Assembly: GCA_002150815.3 (NCBI GenBank) | Contig: NDFF03000381.1 | Span: forward strand, 620,001-684,000 | Direction: 5' to 3' | Source of the DNA: Grammothele lineata | Lineage: Eukaryota; Basidiomycota; Agaricomycetes; Polyporales; Polyporaceae | Length of the DNA: 64,000 nucleotides | Shown here: positions 11,494-23,057 of the stretch, in pieces | Position numbering within the stretch: position 1 is the first letter of the stretch | Layout of the letters: every line of letters starts with the position of its first letter | Position numbers and translations under genes: made by a program | The notes under the pieces: model-generated | Seen by the model: only the letters and a program-made list of their open reading frames with translations | What the model was told of the DNA's origin: nothing | Database searches by the model: none

Positions 11494-14228
11494 CCTGTAT
11501 CCTGTATGGCGTAGACGTGCGACGCGTCGGACCACTTCGCTCGCCCAGCCTGAGCATGTGTGCTGGACTGCGTCGGGGGGCATCATTCCCTGGGACTGCT
11601 GAGACAGAGCTAGCCCTAGTTGCCTAGTGAACGGCGACGGACGACAAGAACGCGGCCTGAACGGGGAGATCCAGCACGAGATCGCAAGAGGCGGGCCCAT
11701 ATGCGGGAAGTCTCCAGTGCAAGGGAGACTGCACGCCATCGATGGGTCTCCATTCAGTTCAATTCAGTCGCACAGATCTCCAACAACCGACCAGGGCCGT
11801 TTACGTCCTCGTCGCCTAACGCGTCCACCGACCGCTCCTCCGCGCATGTGCTCTCGCGGGCTTCGTGGGTGTCCACAGCGAACACGATCAGTCGGAGGGC
11901 GCGACGATCTTACGTGCGCAGGAAGACGACTATATGATACACACTTACGCCTCGTACGCTCCCATTCGCACCTCCGAAGCGCGTCGGCCGAGTCCCCGCG
12001 CCCGCCGCGAGCTCGCGAGTCAAGGAACGTGCAGCTGCAGCCCGCCATTGCGCCCATCTCGAACTTAATTTCGGGTGATTGATGGGCGACGCTTCTTCGT
12101 GGCACCGACCGCCCTGGCGCCGCCGCCCGTGTGCGGTCCCGACGATGAGATTTTGAGAAGAAGGTTCGCATGCGCGCGCAGGCAGCTGAAAAAATTTCGT
12201 TCTCACCGCCATCGGTCGGTCGTTTATCACGAGGACGGGGCGCGTACGCCCCGTGCCTGAGACCTTTCCCCATGGGGGCATGGGGGCCAGGCACGCGGGG
12301 GCGGGGGCAGGTCACGACACACGCGACTGGCCGCGGTGCAGCGAATCCGCTGTGCGCGACTCGCGGTGGGCGACCCGGCGAGCAGCGAGGCCTCACCTCT
12401 CTCGGGGGCGGGTGCGCTCTGGTGTTAGCGGAGGTACCACCAGGGCCGAGCCGGGCGCGTGTGATGCGCAAGCGAGGGGGGATTCGACGCTTGTACGGAT
12501 ATGGCGCGACAGCGTGAGTTTGCTGAGCAGGCAGCCGCTGCGGGTGGTGGATCTACAGGGTTCTCTCGGGCTGCGCTGCTAACGCGGGCGCACACGTGAG
12601 GCGACGCGGTTCGAGGATGGCGTCAGGGCGCGTTGGTCAGGATGGGAGCGGGGCGACGACATCAGGCTCGGCGCGCGCCGCCCAGCTGGGCGCGAGGCCG
12701 TTTACACCCACGCCGGCAAGGGAAACGGACGTGGTTAGACGGATGCGGAAGGAGAAGGAAGGAGCGCGGGGGATTTGGTTCCGATAGCGCGTAGTCTGGG
12801 GTGCGGCTTATCGTCCGACGCGTCGAAGGGCGGGGATTCTGGGGGCGGGGGCGTGTGGGGGTGAGAACTGAGAAGGCCGGAGCGATAGGAGGACGAAGAC
12901 GCGTCCTGACGCGTCATGGTACGACTGTGGCATCAGCGAGATTCCTGGCTCTTTACGTGCGCAAACGCTCGTGGTGAGCCCGGGATTGGCGGAGGCGACA
13001 GGAACCGTCGTGGGGGCCCGATTGCACATGTCGTGGAGCAGCGTGCGATGTCGCGCGCGTTCTGGAAAGGAACACAGGGCGGGCGTTGGGCGTCGCTGGG
13101 CTTGTGCGGGCTTGCCATGGGATGAGCAACGAGATGCGCGCGAGATGCGTCAATGTCGGGGATATTGTCGATTGAATGCGATTTCCGGGAGAGGTATAGG
13201 CGGATCGCGAAGTTTAATGGTCGCCACTGTCCGCTCAAAGGAGGGACGCATGTGACCCCGAGCCCGAGGCGAGAGGCGAGCACTCAGACGACGATCGCGC
13301 CATGGGGGCTAAGTTGCCGGTTCTGGGTCGAGGCAGCCTAGGCTTCTTGGGACTCGTCCTGTGCAGCCCAGCCCGACCTCCGTCAGGACCGGCGAGCAGG
13401 ATGTGTTCCAAACCATGTTCCTTACGGGCACGCATCAGCACAGACACGAAGACCGAGTCGCGTAAAGGGAAGAGAAGAGAAGGAAACGACTGTGGAGCAC
13501 AACTCTGCAGATCTCGTCGAGGTGTTTCCGGAAACGGCAGTCGAACTCGTACGCGCTGATCGTCTCCCTCGATTGCGGACGAGCGGCCGTGTCGTAAGAG
13601 GTCGTAAGTGCGTAGCGTTCGCAGGCATCGTGCCGGCGGTGGTGGCGCAGAAGTAATGCGTCGGGAGCGGGAAAATGGCGTAGCGGCTGACGAAAGGGGT
13701 ACCTCGTAGGTGCCTGTCCACGCCACGTCTCAAGGGAACATTCTCGCCAGTCGGCCGTGTCGTTGTCCTCCGCCTTTCGCCGCACACTGGAACGGGCGGG
13801 TCCTGGACGGGAGAGTGTAGAATGATGGTCCGGAGTGAAAGACCAGGCTCATCGGGCCGGAGGAGACGACGGACGTTGGACGACTCCGAGCGGAACTCGG
13901 ACAGAGGTTAGAGGCTGTGTCGAGAGGTCCGGCCGCGACGTTGAGTATAGGATGGAGCAAGAAAGTGCTGGGCGCGCTCTGGAATACGGACTCGGGGCGC
14001 GGAGAGCTGGAGCAGCCTCGGCCGGGCGCAGCGGAAACGGGCGCTAGGGGTGCGGGAACCGGGAGCGTTGAACCGACGGCCGACGGTCGCGCTGTCACTC
14101 TGGGCTGATGTAAGAGCCTCTGGGAGGAGGGCGGGTAAACAGAAGATGGAGACTGGTTTGGTCTGGGAGTTTCGACAGCCGGTAATGCGGCACAGGCGAT
14201 GCCGGGCTAGATCAATTGCCGGCGTTGA

Positions 14229-14246
14229 GGGGGAGGGGGGGGGGGG
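14229..14246 (+). repeat. Poly-G tract (G5-A-G12)
   Basis: Five G, one A and twelve G in a row. Such a run is prone to slippage and sequencing-length error and could fold with neighbouring G runs. Confidence 0.85.
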
Positions 14247-14608
14247 AACTACGGCTTGAGCAAAGTGGGGAGGGAGCACTTGTGCAGAAAGTGCACGAAG
14301 GAGTCGGACACCAGACGAGAGGAGATGGAGAGTACGAACGCGCATTGCACGCGGAGGCTTCGGCTGGAGTGCGAGATGGATGGAGGGCAGGGGAGCCGAG
14401 CCGAGGCGGGCGTGAGACAGGCACGGCGGGGTCATGTGAGGGCCCCACAGCTGGCCTGGCCAATGAGCGCGCTGACCGCAGGACGCCCGATCACCCGCCT
14501 GCATCTGGCAGGTCTGCAGGAACGACGAGCGTATGGAGGGCGTTGAACGCAGCCCCGAGAAGCGTGAAAGGGCCTGCTAGTCGGAGGAGGACGGTCTGAC
14601 GAGCGAGT

Positions 14609-14667
14609 GGGGGATGCGGGGGCTGCGGGGGACTGGCTGGGGTGCGGGGTGCGGGGCGGGGGAGGGG
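14609..14667 (+). promoter_or_regulatory. Dense G-run cluster upstream of hexose transporter
   Basis: Eight runs of four or five G occur in 59 bp, separated by 1-7 nt: a very strong G-quadruplex motif. It sits about 270 bp before the TATA box and 380 bp before the ATG of the hexose transporter. A regulatory role is inference from position. Confidence 0.6.
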
Positions 14668-14772
14668 CAGGCGGCTGTGGCTGGGGAGGAGGACCTGGCG
14701 GGGCTGGCGGGAGTGGGCGCCTGAGGAGGCGAATCTGATGTGGCTGATGCGGCCGCATGGATGGGCCGGACG

Positions 14773-14814
14773 GGCGTCTGGGGCGCGGTGGCCGGCGTCT
14801 GGGGCGCGGTTGCC
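14773..14814 (+). repeat. Tandem 21-bp repeat carrying two CTGGGG hexamers
   Basis: Units 14773-14793 and 14794-14814 differ at one base. Each contains CTGGGG (14778-14783 and 14799-14804), which fits the SYGGRG consensus of CreA/Mig1-type glucose repressors, at two-helical-turn spacing before a hexose transporter promoter. Binding is not shown. Confidence 0.6.
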
Positions 14815-14934
14815 GATCTTGCATGCGCGCATCGGGAGCTGCATCTCGCGGGCGCCGTCTCTCATTGGCCTCCGCGCCTCCTGCCCAGAGCGGCCCTCGT
14901 CTCCTCCGCCCATCCAAGCCCGCCCCCGCTCGCG

Positions 14935-14941
14935 TATAAAA
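14935..14941 (+). promoter_or_regulatory. TATA box of hexose transporter gene
   Basis: TATAAAA is 105 bp upstream of the transporter ATG and is followed by a CT-rich stretch typical of highly expressed fungal genes. Confidence 0.75.
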
Positions 14942-15045
14942 TGTCGCTGTCCGCTCTCTCCGCCCCCCGTGGTTCGTTCATCCCACTCCCCTCCATCCAC
15001 CTCTTTCGCGTTCCCCGCCTTTCCCCGCAAACGCGTATCTCCCAC

Positions 15046-16834
15046 AATGGCAGGTGGTCCCGTCGCAACTGGTGAGGGCATCGGTGCCTCCGTCAGCAAC
15101 AAGAACAAGCTTGCGGGCATCGCCATGACCGCCTTCGCTGCCTTCGGTGGTATCCTCTTCGGTTACGACACCGGTATCATCTCCGGCATCAAGGAGATGG
15201 AAGACTGGCTCAAGCAGTTCGGTGTCGCCACCTCCGACACCGCGACTTACCAGTACGGCTTCTACCTCCCCTCCTCCCGCGAGTCCCTCGTCGTCTCCAT
15301 CCTCTCTGCCGGCACCTTCTTCGGTCAGTCCCCTCCCATGACGTCTCTCGCTAAACTGCCTTTTTGACTTACCGACGCGTCTCTCCAGGTGCTCTTCTCG
15401 GCGCCCCCGTCGCTGACATCATCGGCCGTCGCATCGGTATCGTCATCTCCTGCCTCGTCTTCTGCCTCGGTGTCGCCCTCCAGACCGGCGCCCTCAACCT
15501 CGCCACCTTCGTCGTCGGCCGTGTCTTCGCCGGTCTCGGCGTCGGTCTCGTCTCCACCCTCATCCCCATGTACCAGTCCGAGTGCGCCCCAAAATGGATT
15601 CGTGGTGCCGTCGTCTCCGGCTACCAGTGGGCCATCACCATCGGTCTTCTCCTCGCCTCCGTCATCAACAACGCGACCAAGGACCGTCAGGACCACTCCG
15701 CCTGGCGCATTCCCATCGCCATCCAGTTCATCTGGGCCTTCATCCTCACCGTCGGCATGCTCTACCTCCCCGAGTCTCCCCGCTGGCTCGTCAAGAAGGG
15801 CCGCGACGTCCAGGCCGCCACCTCGCTCTCCCGTCTCACGTCCCTCCCCAAGGACGACCCTGAGATCGAGACTGAGCTCGCCGACATCCGTGCCGCCCTC
15901 AAGGAGGAGCAGGACCGCGGCGAGGGCTCTTACGCCGACTGCTTCCGTGCTTCGCACAACAAGATCCTCCTCCGTACCCTCACCGGCATCTTCATCCAGG
16001 CGTGGCAGCAGCTCACCGGTATCAATTTTATCTTCTACTGTACGTATCTCTATATCCCTGCGCGGTGTGTGTGTGTGGCCGCTGATCTTCCATATCTCCG
16101 CAGACGGCACGACGTTCTTCCAGAACTCTGGCATCTCGAACGCTTTCCTCATCACCATCGCCACCTCGATCGTCAACGTCTTCATGACCATCCCCGGCAT
16201 GTGGGGCGTCGAGCGCTTCGGCCGTCGTTCCCTCCTCCTCTGGGGTGCCGCCCTCATGACCGTCTGCGAGTTCCTCGTCGCGATCATCGGTGTCACCATC
16301 TCCATCGACAACAAGTCCGGCCAGCAGGCGCTCATTGCCCTCGTCTGCATCTACATTGCCGGCTTCGCGTCTACCTGGGGTCCCATCGCTTGGGTCATCA
16401 CCGGCGAGATCTTCCCGCTCAACATCCGTGCCAAGGCGATGTCGATGTCGACTGCGTCGAACTGGTGAGCATTCCGTTTTCTTGCGTTGTGCGAGCTTTC
16501 GGCTGACCTATTGGACAGGCTGTGGAACTTCGGTATCGGTTACGCCACCCCCTACCTCGTCAACTCTGGCGCGGGTAACGCGAACCTCGGCGTGAAGGTC
16601 TTCTTCATCTGGGGCTCGACGTGCTTGGGAGCGTTCATCTTCACCTACTTCTGCGTCCCCGAGACCAAGGGCCTTTCGCTCGAGCAGGTCGACCTCCTCT
16701 ACCAGAACGCGACGCCCCTCAGCTCCCGGCGCTACCGCGAGGAGATCCTTGCCCAGGACATCCACGTCGGCGATGTCAAGGAGGACCACCAGCACCACGA
16801 CAACGTCTCCAACGAGAAGGTCGAGTCGGCATAA
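15046..16834 (+). CDS. MFS hexose transporter (sugar/H+ symporter family)
   Basis: A 12-helix plasma-membrane monosaccharide transporter. The ATG at 15046 sits in a CACAATGG context. Introns 15324-15388, 16040-16103 and 16465-16518 give one continuous frame of roughly 535 residues. Signatures in order: GYDTGIISGIKEMEDWL in helix 1, GAPVADIIGRRIGI after helix 2, RVFAGLGVGLVSTLIPMYQSE, PESPRWLVKKGR closing the N half, QQLTGINFIFYYGTTFF in helix 7 (the QQ..GIN sugar-binding motif), WGPIAWVITGEIFP in helix 10, and PETKGLSLEQVD after helix 12. The tail is hydrophilic and His-rich. The strong C preference at third codon positions suggests high expression. Substrate (glucose versus other hexoses) and affinity cannot be read from sequence. 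Confidence 0.95.
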
Positions 16835-17764
16835 TCCCTCCCATGGGTGGTCGTCTCGTCTTCTTCATTACCCCCGATTCCCTCTTCCCGCGCCGTGTAC
16901 GATTGGACGTCGAAACCCGCATTACCCCTTCCCAACGTCATCACCAACGCCTTCATACGAGCACTTATTAATGTGTAACGATTATTCACGAGAGGTAGTC
17001 GCTCATCATCATCTGTCTCGGTCATCATCGTCTCGTCTGCATGCACTAGGATGTTATACGGGTTGCATGTGTACCGGCCGTCACCCTAATGTTGTGTCGC
17101 TACGATCGTCCCCCTCATACCAGATACTTACAGTACTGTACGCCGCGTACCACGGACCTGGCTGCTTTATCGGCCGGCGCGTACGCTTTTAGTAGTGCTA
17201 CTACGGAGCTCCGAGTACTTGTTCGTGTAGTGATCCAAGCAAAATGACAGGCCTCTTTCAGCTGATTTCCTCGGTGTGATGGTGGGCGGTAGTGGCGTTC
17301 GACGATCAAGAGGATCTTCAGTTATTGAGCTATACCAGAGCAGGTCGTGCCTAATGGTCAACTTCGACTGCGCCCGGCTGGTGACGCCCGCGCGGCTATT
17401 CGACCTCGCATCAGGCGGTGTCGTTCAACTCCAGTTCCTTCTTCAACTTGAACGACGACACATACCGCTGGCGTTTCCTACCAGTGTTCCAGCCTAACTC
17501 GTCCATACGCTGCTCATGGACGGCTACACAGCGTAGACTAGGGTACCGCGTGCATTCGTCGCGGATAGTCCCTTGCAAGCGGAGAGACGACCCTCTTGTC
17601 AGACCACGACACGTTCGTAACGACCAATCGAACTCTCCAAGAATTCCAAGGCATCACACTACCATTCTAAACCCACGCTGCGAAACGGTGGGTGTCGCTT
17701 ACTATGCGCCTCTAACGTTGATTTCATGCTCTTATACTACGTTAGTTGGCCGTCGTACACTGGT
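16835..17764. other. Intergenic region
   Basis: 3' region of the transporter and 5' region of the HET gene. No further gene or RNA gene is recognised. Confidence 0.6.
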
Positions 17765-19700
17765 ATGTGGCTACTCGACACAGAGCACGGGACGTTTCTC
17801 CACGTCGATAGGCCTCGCGAGTACCAGTACGCGATCCTGTCGCACGTATGGAGGCTCGAGGGCGAACAGTCCTTCCAGGACCTCAAGGCCCTTCAAGCTC
17901 AGGCCGGCCAGCGTTCCAAAAGCCTCAAGACGCAGCTCGCTCGACTGGTCCGAGACTCGCCATCCTCCTCAAAGACCAACACCGAGAGCCGGGTACTGGC
18001 ACAAGCTTCCGACAAGATCCGGGGCTGCTGTGCGCTCGCGCGCCGTCACGGGTACCGCTGGGTATGGATCGACTCGTGCTGCATCGACAAGACGAGCAGC
18101 ACCGAGCTCTCCGAGGCGATCAACTCCATGTTCGAATGGTACGCGGCCGCGGACGTGTGCTTCGCGCTGCTGGACGACGTCCGCGATGACCACGACCCCG
18201 CCGCGCGCGACTCGGGCTTCCGCCGGAGCCGGTGGTTCACGCGCGGGTGGACGCTCCAGGAGCTCGTCGCGCCCCGCGCGCTCGTGTTCCTGAGCGCGAC
18301 GTGGCGCGTCGTCGGCACGAGGGACGCGCTCGCGCCGCTCGTGGAGGAGATCACGGGCGTGGAGAGGGCGGTGCTCAGGAAGGAGCGGCCGCTTGGGGCG
18401 GTCAGCGTCGCGAGGCGGATGGCGTGGGCGGCGAAGCGGCGGACGACGCGCGTCGAGGACCGGGCGTACTCGCTCATGGGCATCTTTGGGGTCAACATGC
18501 CGACGATCTACGGCGAGGGCGCGAACGCGTTCGTACGGCTCCAGGAGGAGATCCTCAAGCACGTCCCGGACCAGAGCCTCTTTGCGTGGGGCCCGGTCCT
18601 GCAGGACGACGGCGCACTCTGGCGAAATCTGGGACCGGGGGCAGCTGCGGACGACAGCCGGTACTGGCAATCGAGGAACTTGTTCGCGTGGGCCCCGGAC
18701 GCGTTCGTGAACTCGGCGGGCGTCGCCGCGGTGCCGTTTGAAGACTTCGAGGAAAGGACGGGCGTGCCATTCGCGTCGTCCGAGTATGCGGCGACCAGCT
18801 TCGGCATGCGCACGCGCTTTCCGCTCGTCCCACTCAACCCTGGAAAGGGGAAAGCCCCGACGTACCTGGCGGTATTATCTTGTGAGGACGCAAACGGGCG
18901 GTTGTTGGCATTGCTCCTGTACCCTAGGCGAGGCATCTCCGGATTGTTCTACGTGGGACATTACGTCGGCGGTCCACAGATTCCGCCAAACGCTTACTTT
19001 CGCCTCGTTAGCCTTTCTGAGGAACGCCGCATAAAAGACACTCACGAGCGCAGGGACGAGCACCGTGGATGTCTGCATTCCATATCGTCCCTCTCTACAG
19101 GAGAATTCGACGCCCTCTTCCCCAGATGTACCTGCAACGTTCAAATGCCCGTGCAATGTCGTCATTCCGGGTTGGGTCGTCTGTACACTGCAGCAACACG
19201 GATTCTTTCTGAAGCTGGAGACGAGTCGACCAAGGAGGCAGGACGACGACCTCATGCTGCGGATTACGGAGACCACGGCCCTGTCAATGTGCGCGATTCT
19301 GCTGCAAAGTCCCAAGGAAACCATACGGATCCAGCTGGGGCGCTGTACGTGCTTGAGCGCGTTCCTGTGCGTGACCGTTTCTGGCTCGGCGTCGATGGGC
19401 GCACCTCCGACTGCGACGGGAACCGCCAGCTCGGGCGACACGCTGGTGGAGTGCAAAGACAATAGGCCTATGTCGGCAGCAAGAGGGCGATCGCCGACAC
19501 GCGAAGACCGTCGGAGTTTGTTGGAGCCGCTGTGTCCGAACGGACACGTCGCGGTATGGGAGGGCGGGCACAAGGCGTTCGCTTCCGGGGGGCGGGTCGT
19601 GCGACTGGCGTTCAGCGCGTGGTTAACTCGGGCGAATGCGTACAGCCTGACAGTCGAGCTGGGAACGCTGTGGGACGGGACAATAGAGGCGGGGGTTTGA
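17765..19700 (+). CDS. HET-domain (heterokaryon incompatibility) protein
   Basis: HET-domain proteins occur in large fungal families; some trigger cell death on fusion of unlike strains, but most have no known role. The ATG at 17765 gives MWLLDTEHGTFLHV. The three HET blocks follow: YAILSHVWRLEGEQSFQDL (about residues 24-42), then GYRWVWIDSCCIDK with SEAINSMFEWYAAADVCFALLDDV, and RWFTRGWTLQELVAPRALVF. RRTTRVEDRAYSLMGIFGVNMPTIYGEG is the usual distal segment. I infer an intron at 19007-19100 (phase 0), because the first frame drifts into low-quality sequence while the next frame continues with CNVVIPGWVVCTLQQHGFFLKLE and ends at 19700. No NACHT, WD or TPR domain is attached. Without that splice, the first frame would run to 19465. 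Confidence 0.85.
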
Positions 19701-20523
19701 GTGACAGAGGAAGGATGGGAGCTGTGCGTTTAGGTTGCGTGGCGCAGGGTAGCTTTTGTAGCGACGCGGGGAGGGATCTGGGCAACTCAAATACCACCGT
19801 GGCAGCGAAGTGCAAGTTCGGAATCCTGCCTGCCTGCTCGGACGAGGACGGACGAGGAACCGCCGCTGAGATCCGGATCGAAGCTGACCCCGACGAGTTT
19901 GAGTCTGTGTGACGGAATTGGCACACGAGGGATATTTCTGGTGCCCCATGAGAGTGCTAGGGAATTTCTCAAAGATGCAGACGTCAAGCGCGACTCGGTG
20001 CCAAGTGAACGCGGCGTGCTTCGACGAACGCCCTGAAATCGGAGGTATTAGTGAGAATACATGTCTTTTACCGCAGCGCGAGCACAGCTGAATATGAGGG
20101 AAGGTGGCGCAGATGAGAAATTCTGGCCACGAGGTGGTCTAGGTGCGGACGACCTGAGGAACGGTCTGGTCAGGGATAGAGTTGTTTATTGCTTTCATGT
20201 CCACTGCCCCGGAACCTAAGGCGGCACGCAAACAATTGCGGCGATAGGCCTCCCTGACGCATGCCACTGCCACCCGACAGCTGGTTGGGGGAAGCGCGAC
20301 TGACTGGGTGGCCGAGGGCGGCGGGTCGTCGGAGAGGTTAAGTTCAACAAGCGCTCAATATTGCCCTTGAGGCGCCAGGCTCACGAGGCTCCCCGTCGTG
20401 CTTACATCAGCCGCAGAGTGGCGAGAGCCGGCCAGCACGCTCAGCTCTTTCCTCAGTGTTCTCACTCACCGTGCCCCCGTTCGCCCTCAGTCACTTCTCG
20501 CCGCCCCCTCCGCGTCTTGCGCG
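19701..20523. other. Intergenic region
   Basis: Between the HET gene and TIM23. No coding frame with protein-like features and no repeat is seen. Confidence 0.55.
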
Positions 20524-21409
20524 ATGGCCAGTTCCTCAACTGCGGTAAACTACCCGGTCTCTCAGAATGACGGGTTGGACGACGTCTCTACTTCGTCCTC
20601 CGACCTCATTCTCGGCTCCTTCGACCCGTCAAAACTTCATCCCCTGGCGGGCATAGAAGACAAGCTCGACTATCTCCTCCTCGATGATGACAAAACGAGC
20701 GAACTCCCAGGCGCTGGGACCGCTATTCCCTCGCGGGGCTGGAGTGACGACTTGTGTTATGGCACCGGAACCATGTACCTCTCAGGTTCGTTCGCTTTAT
20801 CGGCTTTTCACGACCGCTCCTCCCTTCCATCATCTTCTCTTAGAATCTAAGCACCCCGAGATCTCGCTAGTTCGTCCGCACGTCATTCCGATTCGTCACA
20901 CCTTATCGTCTCTTATTGTTTTGCACCATCATGTGCTCACACCCGCTCTTCAGGACTCGCCCTTGGCGGCGTGTGGGGATTGCGCGAGGGCGCACGTAGG
21001 CCCCTTGCCGTGTCAAATGCTAGGCTCAGGATCAACAGCATTCTCAACTCCATCACCCGTCGAGGTACATTCATAGGCAATTCGGCCGGCTGTCTCGGTG
21101 CGGACCCTTCCACTCTTGACGTTTTGGCTCGCTTGGCTCATCTTGCGCCGTCCAGCCCTCGTCTACAATGGCTTCAACTCGACAATAGACAGCTTCCGCG
21201 GCGAGCACGACGTGTACGGGAGCATGGCTGCCGGCGCGCTCACCGGCGCCTTATATAAGTCAACCGGTACGCCTTTTCAATCTGCTCTCCGCGATCCTCC
21301 GTCCTTATTGTCTTGCCTCGTTCTAGCCGGTGTGAAGCCCGCTTTTGCCGCGGCAACCCTCATCTCGGGCCTTGCAGGCGTTTGGAGTTATGTTAAGACA
21401 AGAGTCTAG
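20524..21409 (+). CDS. TIM23: Mitochondrial inner-membrane translocase subunit Tim23
   Basis: The channel subunit of the TIM23 complex, which imports presequence proteins across the inner membrane. The ATG at 20524 begins MASSSTAVNYPVSQ. Introns 20786-20953, 21098-21155 and 21267-21326 give a continuous frame. The acidic/hydrophilic N-terminal half (receptor region facing the intermembrane space) contains LHPLAGIEDKLDYLLLDDD. It is followed by the Tim17/22/23 domain with [37 protein letters not shown] and HDVYGSMAAGALTGALYKST, ending in the last helix, GLAGVWSYVKTRV. The Gly-rich helix patterns and the length of about 200 residues fit the family. All introns are about 58-168 nt with GT-AG ends. 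Confidence 0.93.
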
Positions 21410-21742
21410 TATACATATTATTTCCTGTATAATCTACCCGTACCCTAATCTCATGTGAGTCGCCGTCCCCGCTTTCCAAAAATTTGCGGCTGTCTGCTGT
21501 TAAGTTTAGACGACCGCCTGCCTTGGCTCAGCCGTGCCCGTCATTCAGTAGGTTCCGGCGTCATTGACCTGACATAACCTCTGGATTTCGGTCCCTGGGA
21601 TCGGAAGACTCTCTGCATCTATCAGTTCTTGGGGCACATTCCGCGTCTCTCGCGTATTTATGTCCGCGCTCAGCTGCATGTGGCTAATCCCGCCTCCTTT
21701 GCGCACTGACGTACCGCGCTTCTGGGTCCACGGAGCCTCTGA

Positions 21743-23057
21743 ATGTTAGGCCTGTCGGTGAACGCCCGCGCAGTTCCTTCTTCAGAGCGCTGCCCCGCCC
21801 CAGCACAGTCAAAAAGGCGTCGTCCAGGCCGCGGTTCTGCCTCCAGCAGCCGCTGCCTGTCTCCGGCTAGCCGTCGACGTGCTCTTATGGTACGTACGCC
21901 GTCCATCTCTAGGGGCCCTCGATTTCATAGCCTCCGCTGCTGCCAGCTCGCAAATACTCTTCACATTGCACCTCATCCACCGACGGAGGCTTTATGCGCG
22001 GGTACTATTAGTCCTCAGTCGTTGACAGTATCTCCGAAAGACCGCAACAAGCTCTCCATCAATTTTCTCTCCGACGAGCCCCCACGTGCCGATACGGGGA
22101 CTCATTCTTACAACCATTCCTCCCCACTCTCAACCCGTGCGCGTGGAGTTAACCGACCAGAGTCGTCGGTAAATAGCTTTGTAGACATTGAGATCGCTAC
22201 AGAACACCAGACCAATCCTCCCAGGTACTACTTCTCACGGATCCATTGCTTACCGCTGATACTCATTCTAGACTCTAGGTCATATCGTCTTGAGATTGTC
22301 CAACACCCCGACCGTACGGCAGAGTTCGGAGCGTCGACGTTAACGCGGCTGCCCCTCGCCCCGCCATTGATAGCACAGCTCGTAGCGCGTGAGGGGGACG
22401 GACGGAGCGTCGTTGAGTAAGTGTGGCCGGGGTGGCTCGCGGGCGGATGGGCGCACGCTGAAGCCTCTCTCAGTGAGGCGGAGCTTCCTTTCCTGGTCGC
22501 GCAAATATCGCTTCTCCACGGAGAAGGCGGTGCGCCCATGGATTACGCGGTCGGAGGAGACGGGAGGAGTGCGCAAGAGAGGTTGCTGTATGGTAACTTG
22601 GTGTCGTCCCCACACCTGCTCCGCAACCTCCAGGGACGGAGAGGGGTCTACTTCATGTTCCCCGACGTTGCGGTCAGGCAACGGGGACGGTTCCAGCTCA
22701 GAGTGACATTGATCAGATTACCACGGTAAGTATTTGAGTTCCCCTCCACTCTCGCCTTGATACACGTCGGAACCTTCTGACGTTGTGCAGATTCGACGAC
22801 CCTGCTTCTTTCGCTCAAAGGAACAGCGGCACGATTGTTGCGGAGGCACGGACGCTACCGTTTGATGTGTTCCCCCGTCATGACTACGTTGCTCCCGGTG
22901 AATGAACCTTGCTTTGCCGCGCATGACACCGAAACTGACGGAGACGCTCGTCGCACCGCGCACAGCACAGACGCCGCTGACGCAGTACTTTCTGCAACAG
23001 GGTGCCCGAATGTACGCTTTTGCATCTAACGTCCAGCTTGCCCGAGGCCCTCGCTGA
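21743..23057 (+). CDS. Velvet-domain transcriptional regulator
   Basis: Velvet proteins are fungal DNA-binding regulators that link development, light and secondary metabolism. The domain is assembled from four exons with introns 22225-22278, 22417-22473, 22726-22790 and 22898-22965. It reads RSYRLEIVQHPDRTAEFG, LAPPLIAQL, DEAELPFLVAQISLL, LLYGNLVSSPHLLRNLQGR, VYFMFPDVAVRQRGRFQLR, then LPFDVFPRHDYVAP and the terminal TPLTQYFLQQGARM, all typical of the family. The VosA/VelB/VelC subtype is not resolved. The 5' end is uncertain: the frame is open back to an ATG at 21743 but the first 100 or so codons are not conserved-looking, and a GTACGT donor directly after an ATG at 21888 hints at an alternative first exon. 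The domain itself begins near 22208. Confidence 0.83.

Larger units (their letters stand above)
10459..14934. other. Long GC-rich, gene-poor region before the hexose transporter
   Basis: About 4.5 kb without a recognisable gene. All six frames give short or compositionally odd ORFs (Arg/Pro/Ala-rich on both strands), with no conserved motif and no convincing exon chain. The + strand is rich in G runs, including G-quadruplex-type tracts, and holds several CTGGGG/GCGGGG hexamers of the kind bound by CreA/Mig1-type repressors. It may be an extended regulatory region, a long non-coding RNA locus, a decayed gene or a repeat remnant; the sequence alone does not decide. Confidence 0.5.

Noticed and set aside
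11764..12471. 235-codon minus-strand frame in the gene desert
   Set aside because: Composition is dominated by Arg, Pro, Ala and Gly on both strands, no motif or splice continuation is visible, and GC-rich DNA gives such open frames by chance.
15325..16350. 341-codon minus-strand frame
   Set aside because: It is the antisense shadow of the hexose transporter; strong third-position C use on the + strand removes stops from the opposite frames.
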